DNA of 64,000 bases from Parasponia andersonii. Its lineage: Eukaryota > Streptophyta > Magnoliopsida > Rosales > Cannabaceae. Positions within the stretch are counted from its first letter, which is position 1. Every line of letters starts with the position of its first letter. The DNA lies in assembly GCA_002914805.1 (NCBI GenBank), contig JXTB01000100.1, positions 231,866-295,865 of the forward strand. Reading direction: 5' to 3'. Shown one piece after another: positions 44,590 through 56,721 of this stretch. A program made the translations under genes and the position numbers. The notes beneath the pieces were generated by a model. That model was given only the letters and a program-made list of their open reading frames with translations. It was not told the origin of the DNA and did not search any database.

Positions 44590-47355
44590 GTGTTCAATAT
44601 GACTCCTAGGATAGAGACCATGCTTGGGAGAGCGATCTTGCTTTGTGCATTGTCACTTTGATTTACGAGTACAGATTTTAATTTACTGGTTTTGATTATA
44701 GAATTAATTTACAGGTTTTAATTATAGAATGTATTGTATTGTTAAGGGTGCATGCATGGAGGGTTTTGTATGACTACGAGTAGCTGTAAATGATGGATGA
44801 GATATGTGGATATGTTGTGGATGAGATACTACTTGAGTTTGTGTACTTTTTCAGTCTTGATTATACAGATGGAGAACATTAGGTATTTTCTCAAGTAAAT
44901 AGAATGATAGTGATACACAAGAAACGTTAACGAGAATGACCACTTGTCACAGGCAAACCACACCATTAATAAAGCCGTTGATTCTCGATCGCCAAGGATA
45001 CCAGAAATAAGGCATCTATTTATACCTTGTTAATTCCCTCGTAAATGCCAGGAAAACATACATCAATCACTCTTGATTCAAAAAAAATACCGAGACAACT
45101 AAAAATAAAAATAGTAACTCATTTTTCATTAACAAAATATGCGCCACATATATATTTATAGGATAAATGTCTCGAATACAAATGGGATCCGAAAATATAA
45201 GAAAATAAAAATAAAGAGAAATAGCATATAATGCGAAAATACCTACATTTTGACCAAACGAAAATCAAAATTGATGAAATCAATTTGTTACTTCCTGAAT
45301 CAAGTTACATTACTACGAAATAAACTTTCTTCAGACACTGAAATCACTCATTATTAAAATATTCATTAAAATAAATTTAACTTGTGGAATTTGAGTTTAC
45401 TTCCTACAGACTTCACGAATCTTCAAAACCTTATAATGCCTTCTAAATATAGACCCGATCGTATTTCATTCAATAATCAATAATCCTATGATGTTTATGT
45501 TCATACAATTTACAAAGCTGAGATTATTAGCTAGCTAATTAACTTTTAGTTGACCAACGTGTCTTATGAAACTACAAGAGTGAGCGTATTTCATTCCAAA
45601 CTATTTTGGAACACTTATTTTTCTATAAATAATGTTAATTTGAAGAACTTTATCTTGCTTATGTATAAAGTGTAGGAAAGATTTTGTTTGTTTGCAAATC
45701 AGAATTTGCAGTAGAAAAATGGCCAGGCATATTCAAACAATTTCTCAAAAATATTTGACTATATGAGTGCATAGTATTAATAATAGAAAACAAAAAAATA
45801 AAAAGATTAGAGCAAGATTCGATACCTCTTTTAGTCTATTAACGGATCCTATCTTTTCAGTCTTTTAAACTACGAAATTCTAATCCAAGTTTCTAACACT
45901 AAAGGATTGCACAAGTGAGTGTAAAAATAGCTTCTCTCAAACTCACATTTTTATAAATTTGACAATATTCTCAACATATGAGATTACAATGATTTGTCTA
46001 AAGAATGGAAAAACTCTTTTCTCACTCTCCTTAATTTTTGGAAACTTCAATAGAAAATAAGTTTTTGGAGATTTATATAGAAAATAATGTATTTGTATTT
46101 TTCTGCTCGATTTTCTCTTTTTTATAAGCAACAAATTACCCTAATTAGTTTATTAAAAAAATAATAAATTGCCCATTTATTACGGCTAAATGCAAACTGC
46201 TAGGGGAAGCCTTGCACTAGGTATGTAGCACTGCTCTTAGGAGGATTGTTTTTTTAATTATAGCTTTTGTAATTATCTCATAATTTGCTATTTTTAAATT
46301 ATCAATTTAAATAATTTGAGAAACTTATTTCTCCAAAACTAATTAATTAATTAATAATAATAATTAATTATAATATATTGTCTGAAAAAATTCTTCTAGA
46401 CGTATTATTAAGTGTGTAATAAAAGATATATTGTAAATCCAATATAATGTTTGTTAGCGATGGCATTGGAAAGCTCCGTACATGTAATTGAAGCTCTAAT
46501 AAGTTTTGACAATGAATGAGACTTTTTATTAATTTTGTCTAATTTATTAATTTAAGTATTACTCCACTAAAATTCTAAAATTGCATTATTGATATTACGA
46601 AATTAATTTTATTTAAGAAATAGTGAGCAATTAATCAACTTAATCACTATATATAGTTCAATTCTCCATAGTTGATTCATAACCGAAGTTAGGTCAATAT
46701 TCTATTTACCTCTCTGAATACATTTTTCTCCTTGTGATCTATTAATTCTTCAATAAATAATTAATTGATAATAAATTGAGTACTTAAACTGTTCAAATCC
46801 TAAATCAATATACAAGGGAGTCATCTTTCTAGCTTTTTTCTAGAAGAAATGGATTCATATCTATAAGTTACATTCTCAATTATTAATTTCATTATGTTTC
46901 CAAGATGCAAGAATTTGGTTTGTTTGAAAACAAATCTTAACAAGTATATTAAAAAAACATAATAATATAAATAGCAGTTTATAACTTAGGATTAAGATTA
47001 ACCTACATATGCTCTTCTTGTGATATTATTTAAACTCTAAATAGTCAACAGAATTTATATGAAATTCAAATCATACTTGGTCTAGAGTTATATAATCTTA
47101 TTGTGTAAAGTATCTTCATTGTGATGTTAATATATCAATAGTCTGGATAAAACTATTACATTCTTAGTATTAATGGACTATACTAATAACATTCAACTAA
47201 AGNATGGATTATGTAATACTTGTATACTAAATTTATGGTCAAATCAATAAACTAAGGATTTTTTAATATTTATAAGACATACAAAAAATGCAGAATTTAA
47301 AATAAAAAATATTATTTTATTTATTCAACAAAAATCCAAAATACACACTTTAAGG
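44590..47355. other. AT-rich stretch, probably Copia LTR and 3' leader in its right half
   Basis: Left of about 45900 nothing is recognised. From about 46400 to 47355, immediately beyond the stop of a Copia polyprotein relic read on the - strand, lies noncoding DNA in the position of the element's 3' untranslated region and LTR. A base is undetermined at 47203. LTR ends were not fixed. Confidence 0.35.
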
Positions 47356-47359
47356 GCAT

Positions 47360-47810
47360 CAACTGTAACAACCTCCTACTTGCCTTAAAACAAGTGGGAC
47401 ATACCTCTCAATCATAAACCTTCCATATGACTTTCAAAAATTTTTGCTAAAAGTGCATTTGTAAAAGGATCAACAAGATTGTTTTTGGATGCTATCTTCA
47501 TAACATTCACATCTCTTCAATGCATAATCTCTCTAAGTGGATAATATTCTTTTCTATATATTTTTCTCTTATGACTCCTTAGTTCTTCAGAATTCACCAT
47601 CATTCTATTATTGTCGTTGTATAAAATCAATTGCTTATCTCTATTTAGAACAATTTTTAAATCAGAAAATAACTGCTCGAGCCAAATTAGTTCTCTAGCT
47701 ACTTCATAACGTACTATCTATGCAGCTTCTATAATTGAGTCAGCAATGCTAGATGTTTAATACCTCTTCAGACAATAGCTCCACCACTAAGAATAAGCAC
47801 TTACCCAAAT
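47360..47810 (-). pseudogene. Copia polyprotein C-terminus (RNase H end), broken
   Basis: On the - strand the words LSGGAIV, NSEELRSHKRKIYRKEYYPLREI, VMKIASKNNLVDPFTNALL and FESHMEGL are in the order seen at the end of Copia polyproteins ('SHKRGKHIERKYHLIREI ... DPFTK'). Stops occur near the middle. The rest of the element is not found to the right, where the R1 repeat begins at 47829, so it was truncated or interrupted. Confidence 0.75.
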
Positions 47811-47828
47811 GTCGACTTTCGAGTGTCT

Positions 47829-48217
47829 TTGTGCTCACTTATGTCACCTTTAAATTCTTGATTTTGAAAAATAACACTTTTAAGCATCCTTTTGCATAAA
47901 TACTTTAAGTACCAGCTGAAGTTGATGAAACCCAAAAATTAATTAAAAGCTTATAAAACAAATAAACATTTAGCATAAAATTAAGTTGGAAAAGGTGTAT
48001 TAATGGTGTATAAATATAAGCACATCAGATACCCCAAAACATAACATTTTGCTTGTTCTCAAGCTAAAGATAGAAAAGGGGAAAAAAAACTCCGAACTTG
48101 AAGATGTACTAAACAAAAACCCTAAAGACATAATCATGATCAATTTGACTTTAAAAATTTATCTCAAAGATTTTACAAGGTTTAAAGCTTAAGAAAAAAC
48201 TCTAAACATTATAAAAG
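47829..48217. repeat. Dispersed repeat R1, copy 2
   Basis: Same orientation and similar length as the copy at 4740-5125, starting at the ATGTCAC/TTGTCAC block and ending at GTCTAGAATTT. It abuts repeat R2 on its right. Copy 1 is not followed by R2, so the two are separate units or one has been truncated. Confidence 0.7.
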
Positions 48218-48228
48218 TCTAGAATTTT

Positions 48229-48658
48229 ATTTCTTCATATATTCTAGGCCCAGTAATTACTTTACATCATTTTCTATTCAATATTTAGTTTTATACCTTT
48301 TTTATTATCTTATTATTTTTACGTTACTTTTTCTACTAACTTGTATAATAAGTTTCTTTGCATGCAATTTCTAACTCGTGTATTTTAGTAATCATTGGGC
48401 ATTGAGTTACTCTCTACAACCTCATGTTTGACCTGTAGTACAAGTTTAAGGCAATGTATTCTCTATATTGTATATATATCTGTCTTGTATCTCTGTGATC
48501 TAGCAGGTAATTTATATTGTTGTTCTAGGTATGATCAATTATTCTACTTCCCTTTTCCCGTAAAGTAATCTATATTGAGTGCATTGAGTTTAATTATTGT
48601 GCACGTTTATTTAGTGATATGTGTTATTTTCTCTCACAACTGATCACGTTGCTTTATT
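48229..48658. repeat. Direct repeat R2, left copy
   Basis: About 430 bp highly similar to 50221-50653, from TATTTCTTCATATATTCTAG to CTCTCACAACTGATCACG. The two copies are about 1.56 kb apart in the same orientation. Confidence 0.9.
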
Positions 48659-49506
48659 ATTCCACTTCCCTATTATACCTTAATTTTTGTTATATTTTTA
48701 TTTAAATTAAGTTGTTTCAATTATTTTTCTTATTGTTTTGATGTTGTGTTTGTTTGTGCTGATATAAAAATTAAATAAGATTGTTTGATGTAAAAATAGA
48801 TAAATTTTTTTTTCCGAAAATGGGTTATTTAAACCATTTCAATTGAAGTTGAATCCGATACTGATGTAACACAATAAAAATAAGACAAATCAAAGTTAAA
48901 ACAAAGACATGGTGCACCTAAGAAGCGGACACACTAGGCTAGCAGCAAGATGATGCTGTAACACCATCTAGCGGCACTATTGCACCAACTCTCGAGAATT
49001 TGAGACTCTTTTTGGCACCGCAGTGTCCCGTTTCGTGCTGTAGCACCACCTTCTATGTCTTAGATCAATATAAATGGCTAAGATAATCTTTTTGACAATC
49101 AAAGGGTTCAAATTTAGTTTGCCTTAAATTTGTAAGAGCCTCTTCTTTAAAACTCTAATTTGAGAGATAAAGAGATATATTGGGATAGAGATAAAGAGAA
49201 AAAAAAGTCATAGAAGGAGATGAAGTAGATGAAGATGTGCTCTAACCAACTCTATTTCTTGATTTCCTCCATAAAAACAAGCAAAAGGTCCTCCATTACT
49301 AAGGTACCATATCAGCTTCTCGGAGGCCAAGGAACTCTTATTCGCTAAGAGGATGACACCACATTAAAATAACTTAACCTTAACGTAACAAGGTTTGTCT
49401 TAAACCCATACTAACCGATCCAACCTGCCTATAAATATCTTAGACTTCATTTGTATGAAAAAAAAAAAAAGAAAAAACTCATTTATGTTCAATTAATACA
49501 ATTTGG

Positions 49507-49563
<57 letters not shown>

Positions 49564-50033
49564 CTTTTAACCGTGCTTTCTTTCTTTTTTATGTTCTTCA
49601 TTTATCCGAGGCTAACGCTCAACTTTGTTATCTTTCTTGTCTTTATCTTCTTATCCAATTACTTTCTCTTTATTGTTCTCTTAATCTTAGACTTGTGCAG
49701 ATTTAGTGTTCCGCCAAACCATTATCACCACCACCTCGTTATTTTCTCAACCTGTGACTTTGTCCTAATATCATCATCATCATTACGATATTGTTTCCTT
49801 TCATTCATCTAAGCCATATTATATATGTTTGCTTTGGTCTTAGAGTTTGCAATCTATCTGTAACTATCACCATCGTTATCTTGTATAAGATTTGCCAACC
49901 AAGTTTTTACTCTACTTTATTTTTGTTTGCTTGCATACGTCTTGCTTTGTTTTATTTGCATGCATTTAGTTCTTCCTTAGCTTCATCCGTGGCCAATTCT
50001 TGACCACTTTTACCTCACCTTCATCCATACATG

Positions 50034-50037
<4 letters not shown>
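48659..50037. other. Spacer between the R2 copies
   Basis: No coding domain. It includes a GC-richer block at 48905-49060, a (CT)n tract at 49507-49561 and a 49600-50003 stretch whose overlapping frames are Leu/Phe/Ser-rich and look like chance translations of pyrimidine-rich DNA. If the R2 copies are LTRs, this would be the interior of a noncoding (LARD- or TRIM-like) element, but no primer-binding site follows the left copy. Confidence 0.35.
49507..49561. repeat. (CT)n microsatellite
   Basis: A CT dinucleotide tract of about 55 bp with a single CC interruption near 49520. Confidence 0.95.

Positions 50038-50066
<29 letters not shown>
50038..50066. repeat. (TA)n microsatellite
   Basis: A pure TA tract just before the 53-bp tandem duplication. 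Confidence 0.95.
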
Positions 50067-50070
<4 letters not shown>

Positions 50071-50084
50071 CCATATATGTTCAT

Positions 50085-50190
50085 TCATGTGTAGAATCTA
50101 ATTAATAAATCCATAGTATAGTCATATCTCTAAATGTTCATGTGTAGAATCTAGTTAATAAATCCATAGTATAGTCATATCTCTAAATGT
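50085..50190. repeat. Two-copy tandem duplication, 53-bp unit
   Basis: TCATGTGTAGAATCTARTTA starts both units (50085-50137 and 50138-50190), which differ at one position. Confidence 0.95.
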
Positions 50191-50220
50191 TCATTTAGGC
50201 CTAGGTAATTTTGCATATAT

Positions 50221-50653
50221 TATTTCTTCATATATTCTAGGCCCAATAATTACTTTACATCATTTTCTATTCAATATTTAGTTTTATACCCTTTTTTTAT
50301 TATCCTATTATTTTTACGTTACTTTTTTTTACTAACTTGTATAATAAGTTTCTTTGCATACTGTTTCTAACTCGTGTATTTTAGTAATCTTTAGGTATTG
50401 AGTTTACTCTCTACAACCTCGTGCTTGACCTATAGTACAAGTTTAAGGCGATGTATTCTCTATATTGTATATATATCTGTCTTGTATCTCTGCGATTTAG
50501 CGGGTAATTTGTATCGTTGCTCTAAGTATGATCAATTATTCTACTTCTCTTTCCCCGTAAAGTAATCTATATTGCTGCATTAAGTTTAATTATTGTACGT
50601 ATTTATTTAGTGATATGTGTTGTTTTCTCTCACAACTGATCACGTCGCTTTAT
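50221..50653. repeat. Direct repeat R2, right copy
   Basis: Matches 48229-48658 over its length with small indels in T-runs. Confidence 0.9.
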
Positions 50654-51891
50654 TTAAATTTCAATACTTTAATGTAAGGTATTTATTATTATTTCAGATG
50701 ATATGATTGGACTTACTACCTTGTAATTCTAACCCCTCTGATTAACTAAAATTAGCATATTGATGGTATCATATTCGACAGTTTCTAACTATTTATTTTT
50801 TTGTACTTTATTTCTGCTGCCAACTTCTAGTTGACATCATGGTAGGTTTACTCACCTCAGTTAACTAGTAATATTTAATTATTCGTCTATTTATATATTG
50901 TGCTATTATATTACTTCTAATCCTCAGTTGATAATATAGTCAGTTTATTTGCTTCCATCAACTTTTAATATTATTTTACTTCTGTTTATTTCCTGCACAC
51001 TAAATGAGTTATCCTTGCAACCACTAATCTTGTAAGATACATAGGAAGAGTTATTCTTATTACGACTGTCTATCCTCTTTCGATACGTGGAAGTATTGTG
51101 ATGATTCTTTCTATTGTGTATTCTAATAGTCTAATCCAGTTGTCCTCTGCTTAGTTTTGATTAAGTAATAGTCGCACTAATTAATCTAAAGTACAATTCC
51201 GATCTTGAACAGAGATATAATAGTAAGTTTTTCTTTTTTTTTTTTTTTTGATAATTTGTATTAACAATATACACATTTATTTGTCTAGATCTAATATTGT
51301 TGTAGGGATTCTCTTGATCTAAGCTAGCTTTTGTAATAAATATCAACTAATTTAACACTGAAAGAGCAGTGACATTAATAATTTTATATTTGCACTTAAT
51401 TGTTGATGAAAGGTTTGGTTTTATTGAATTACTTGCACACGCAGTATATATCTTAGGGTGCTTTCATTGAATACAGATTTCGGTACTTTAACTCTTTTTT
51501 CTGTGTAAGCCTTTTTCTTTTAGTGTATAAACTGGCTCAACGTTTCTGTCTTCCATAATCCTGAATGGGAAACTCTAATGTCCAACAAGACCAAGGGAAT
51601 AGAATATTGATCCTAGACGGGTCTCGTGATATATCATCAACAAATTTAATCTAATGTCCAACAAGACCAAGGAATTAAAATGATCCTAGATTGCATTCCA
51701 TATCATCAACAAATTTAATAATTATATTTACCTCTATTTATTACAAAATAAAATAAAAAACAAAAAAAACTTATGTATTAAGAGTAGAACTCCTAACCTA
51801 GCAAGCAATAACCGCCTCATCCACTGCCCTGTTTTGATAGTTCTATAATTGATATATAATTCCCATAAATTTTTACTGTTAAGAAAAAGAA
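50654..51891. other. AT-rich gene-free stretch
   Basis: No gene. The imperfectly repeated words CTAATGTCCAACAAGACCAA, GATCCTAGA and CATATCATCAACAAATTTAA at 51568-51720 form another small local duplication. Confidence 0.35.
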
Positions 51892-52090
51892 AAAAATTCC
51901 CCTTAATTTTTTTTCATATTGCACTCAATCATACCATCTTTGTCAGGTGTCAACCTTGTATTATTGCTATGGGTTATTGTAAAAAAAAAAAAAAAAAAAA
52001 AAAATCCCCTTAATTTTTTTTTTCATATTGCATCCAATCAATACTAGATACCATCTTTATCAGTACTCATCCTTGTACTGTTGCTATGGA
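51892..52090. repeat. Tandem duplication, ~110-bp unit with internal poly-A
   Basis: Copies begin at the CCCCTTAATTTTTTTTCATA block (51897 and 52006) and end near GTTGCTATGG. The first copy is followed by a pure A24 tract (51981-52004). Confidence 0.85.
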
Positions 52091-52129
52091 CCCACAGAAT
52101 TTCTAGACAATTTTTTCTTTTTTTTATAA

Positions 52130-52460
52130 TTGAGAGTCAGGATTTAGATCGGTAGTTAGTAGGACGAAATGAGTTGGTTGAAATGATAAGAATATTTATT
52201 ATTTAGAATTTTTGTCTTAGATTCGAGTTAAAGTAGAATTAAGTATGAAAAAACATATTATCTTTAATGTGGTAAGACGATGATTATATAATAATAAATA
52301 TTTTTTTAATTTATAATAGGTATTTTTTTTTAAGTTCCAGTTAAAAAAAATTAATAGATAGTAAAAGTGTGGCTTGAACCCACCACCCAATGTGAGGTTT
52401 TGTCACACGAGATATAAGCTCGCGGTGTTTATATGAGTTATATATAAATGAGTTGTTCCA
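52130..52460. other. Possible old SINE-like relics
   Basis: GAGTTGGTTGAAATGATAAG (52172-52191) followed by AGATTCGAGTT (52219-52229) on the + strand, and GGGTTCAAGCC read on the - strand (complement of 52374-52384), resemble degenerate polymerase III A and B boxes of tRNA-derived SINEs. No flanking duplications were found, so this is weak. Confidence 0.2.
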
Positions 52461-54932
52461 AGGATAATTGTACTAAATGATTCTTTTTTCCGAGTCCCAT
52501 TTAGCTGAGCTATTGTCAAGATTATGGTACACGTACATGTATCATTTTAGAATGATATTAAGTGAATTAAGATTGTTACTAAATATAGTTGGTATTATAT
52601 ATTTAGTGTATTAAAATTTATTATAAATAAATTAATTTTATTTTGTAATTAAATAATATTAATATAAATTTTGAGATATGTAGTATTATTCACAATTTTA
52701 TATTTTAACTATATATATATATATATATGGTGTTAAATTTATAAATTTTTCTTTTTCTTTTTTTTTTTGAAATTAGCTGTCAATAACTTAATAAAAAAAA
52801 TTCTTCCATAAAATTTCTTGATTTATGATTGGTAAATAGGATTTTTTTCTTTTTTTTTAAAATAAAAACCCTTTATATTCTCTTCTAGATGCTTCTACCA
52901 CTTAGGAATATACCGACTTCAGTTTTTATATATTAACTCCGCTTTCCTACAGTCTCCTTTATTTTCCACGTTTAAAAAAATATTGCCATATTTCGATGTC
53001 GTAGTAAGTTTTCATTCTTTTTATCTCCATTTTTTAATTTATGGATAAAATTTTGTTTTTTTTTTTTTTATGGAATTTGCCCTCTTGATTTGGAAACAGA
53101 GAGATGAAATTTGCCTTCTTAATTTAGATTTCACCCTATTTGAATTTATTTTAATTGATGAAACTTAGTTGTTTTTTTTTTAATTGGTAGATCTTAATAT
53201 TCGAATTTAGAAAAGCCAACAGCTTGATTGTAGTTTGTGTTTTTTCATGAGCATGCATGATTTTTTTATGTTATGCTACTGGTTTGATAAGTTTCCAGTG
53301 AACTGGGCATGATTAATTTTGAAATATATCTGTCGCTATTAATTTATTGGCTTCTTCTCTACAAGAGTGTACCATGTTTTATTTATTTATTTTTTTTCGT
53401 TTCAAGTTTTTGATTTAACGATTTTCACAGTAGTCGTTGGTATATATACAACACCGCATACATTGTTGGACGGAATTATTAAAAAGAGACATAATACTGT
53501 TTGGTGAGAATAAACAGCCTACTTGTAGTAATAAATTCCTTTCAAATATGCAAACTTTTCTCTTCGAAATTTGTTAATACAATTGTTTCAGTCAAAGTTA
53601 TTAGTCATATTTGAATACTTGCAATGTTTCTTAAATTTAAGGGCTTTGTTTTCGTGCCTTTTCGTTTTGTTTGAGTTGATTACCAGATTTTGTTTCCTCT
53701 TTCGAATCCTCATTCACATATTAAAAAAAAAAAAAGGCATTTTCCATTAAATTGAGAGGATATAATATTTAATGAAAAATTTAATTAATTGCTATAATCA
53801 GTGTAACTATCTTCACTATTTTAGCTTTTATGTAGACTTCTGGGTTTATGAATCATTCATAATGACGTTAATACGACATTGCAAACAAATATTTTAGCTG
53901 TCCTATCTGCTTAAGATATATTTATTATTACATCTATTTAATGGTACAATTCATGTTATCGTGTCGAAACAATATGCATAATGAATAGTTACCAAATCCA
54001 AATCTGACATATTTATTATTTGTATTATTATTTATAAACTCATACTCAACATGCTAATAATCGAGATATTTAATATGATATTTAAACCTGCCATATTTAG
54101 GTCGTATCCAACCTAATGCGATATGCTAACATGTGTACTATTTAACACATTAATTAAACTCAACTTAACATGTTAATATTAAATACGATGCATTTAGTTC
54201 AACATGACATAACATGTTAATATATTTCACATTTATAATATAATATATTTAACATATTTAATATTTCTAATATTCTCAATCAATCTTAATGAATCAAATA
54301 AATATAATGCACAATCTAAAGTTTAAAATCAAAATAAAATTTTCAAAGTTTTAATATATAAAATATAAAGAGAAATTTTAAATCTTAATACACATAACAT
54401 TATACGGTGTCAAAAAATTTAATTGTGTTAAACGGATCAATTTTAGGTTTAGCACCTTAACCTGTTTTTGACTTGTTACTTAGTTGTGTTTAATTAAGTG
54501 TAACCAGTTTTAATATCTACTTGTTTAAGACAAACTCAAATCTACTAACTTCTTGCCTATTTTGAGTCATATTATCGTATCATGACCTGAATTGCCGCAC
54601 CTACGTCTATCCTTTTTGCTTATGTATTTCTTTTAATATTAATATATGTTTTATTTTTCTTATTGAAAAAAACTCAACTATAGTAACGACCATATATATA
54701 TTTGCGGAATTGATTATGTTATCTTCATCGTTTTTTTCTCTTTTGTTATGAAAGTCTATCCAATACAATTTGCTAGAATTTGAAGAGTATAGAATATAAG
54801 TCAAAATTTGATATGACCGAGGGAGGGCGAGGGCGATCTAAGATCTTCCTTTTAGGTAGGTTGCTAAAAACTACGTACACATGAAAAGTAAAAAATACCA
54901 GCTTGGCACAACTTCTTACAATTCAGCTATGA
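52461..54932. other. AT-rich gene-free stretch
   Basis: No gene. Contains several pure T or A runs and a short (AT)n tract at 52712-52728. The region 54000-54250 is rich in AACATGTTAATAT-type words but has no clear period. Confidence 0.35.
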
Positions 54933-55066
54933 CATTTATGGTAGTTTTATGATTTATGTTAAATAATGGTGATTTTGTATTGCAGGTCCTTCCGTGGATC
55001 ATTTATGGTAGTTTTGTGGTTCATGTTAAATAATGGTGGTTTTGTATTGCAGGTTCTTCCGTGGAT
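54933..55066. repeat. Two-copy tandem duplication, 67-bp unit
   Basis: Units CATTTATGGTAGTTTTRTGR to CAGGTYCTTCCGTGGAT at 54933-54999 and 55000-55066. Each contains an acceptor/donor-like TATTGCAG|GT. The overlapping open frames at 54959-55264 are not judged real. Confidence 0.95.
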
Positions 55067-55117
55067 CATAGATCTTGACCAAAAATTTCTAATTTTTGGA
55101 GTCAGGTGTATTGACAA

Positions 55118-55629
55118 TAGGGCTGCACAAAAAGTGCTAAAACCCAACTTAACTCGAAATACTTGCCCGACTCGATCAGAGATTTCGAGTTCAAACAAGT
55201 GTACTCGAATTTTCGGGTAAAACCCAACCGAACCCAAGGGTTTTTGATTCGAGTACAAGTACATATTTTAAGGAGTTCGGTACTCGATTATTAGAAAAAA
55301 CCTTTAAATTGGTGATTTAATAAGTTTTTTTTTGCTTTTTTTTCCCTTTTATATTTCAATATTTATGAGATTGTATGTATTGTGAAAATAGCTAACTATT
55401 CATAAAATGGGAAAAAAAACCAAAATTGTTTATTATGTGGTAAAAAGAAAATGGGAAAAAAGTTTTTTGCTTTCAAAGAACCTGACCCGAACCACCTGAA
55501 TGCCCGACTTACCCAACCTATCCAAAATCTGAATCCTTGATCCCCGTCGGTTCGGTTTCGGTTGCTTATTTTATATACCGAAACTGAATACCTGAATCGA
55601 ATGCCTGAATACCCAAAATCCGACCCCTA
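55118..55629. mobile_element. hAT-like MITE rich in CGAACCC words
   Basis: The ends TAGGGCTGCA (55118) and, reversed, TAGGGGTCGG (to 55629) form the short YAGGG inverted termini of hAT MITEs. The body contains many CCGAACC, CCCAACC and ACTCGA words in both orientations (55140-55260 and 55480-55620), typical of this family. The 8-bp flanks ATTGACAA and ATTTATAG agree at five of eight positions, so any duplication is decayed. There is no coding capacity. Confidence 0.6.
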
Positions 55630-55849
55630 ATTTATAGTGGTCAGTTACTGTTGGATACATTTAGCATTTTTTCCTTTTATCATGGTTTCATACAGTTATA
55701 TTTAGTTTGGCTAAAATATTCTTAAGAGTAGAGAATTAGCTTATCTATTGGAAGAATTTTATCTTCCAATTCAATGTGTTACTATAAATATTACATTTCT
55801 TATAATAACAGATTTGTGACCTCAAAAAAGAATAAAAAAAGATTGAAAC

Positions 55850-56245
55850 TGCAGTCAACTTTTATATGTTATTTTTAGATATTATGAATCTAATAATAAT
55901 TTGAGCATACCACATTGATTTAATAATTTAATCATTTGTACCATATCATAATTAAATTGATATCTCAAGCGCCTAATTAATTTAATTGCATTTTTATTTC
56001 TCGACTTTTACTAGTTTTCTCTAATGATTATTTTCAACATAATAATTAAATATGTTGAAAAACTCTGCCATGAGAATTTGATGATCAAATACCTAAAACC
56101 CATCAAGAGATATGTGGATACAAATTTCATGTTATCAATCTATAAGCGTAATAATTCATAAATACTTCCCACCAAATTACTAAGAATATTAACTCCTTAA
56201 TTAGAGTTAACACTTATTAAGAACTCGAGTACTATTGTATATAAA
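55850..56245 (-). repeat. LTR-like repeat R3, - strand copy, distal half
   Basis: Its reverse complement matches 18880-19270 (for example GAGTTAATATTCT, CTTGATGGGTTTTAGGTATT, TGATCATCAAATTCTC). The proximal half is displaced to 58500-58700. Confidence 0.6.
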
Positions 56246-56688
56246 TAGGATAATGCTTGGGATGATGATAAATTTGACCTAACTTTTAGGAAAAATCATA
56301 TATATATACAAACTATAGAAAACACATTATTACATCATGAACACAGCGGACAAATTAGCAGATTTAGGATCATGAAAATAGTTTTCATAACTATAGAATA
56401 TATATATATATATATATATCATATATAGGATCATGTATAACATAAATCAAATCTAGATACATAAACCTTAGAGATGAGATTATAGTTTATCTCTTGTAGC
56501 GTGCTTCTCCTTGATCTCCTTGTTGATGATGACCAAATCTCTAACTCTAGATCTTCTTGTTTGTGCTCCAGCTCTAGGTTGATGAGACAAGTGGACACTA
56601 AGTTAAATCCTTCGTTAAAGAACGATCAAGAATACCTTCTTGATCTTTTGGAACACTGGGATGTGAAATTAGACTATGAGAATGCAAG

Positions 56689-56721
<33 letters not shown>

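Noticed and set aside
49503..50003. Three overlapping Leu/Phe/Ser-rich open frames
   Set aside because: A microsatellite and pyrimidine-rich DNA open several frames at once. No motif or start context supports any of them.
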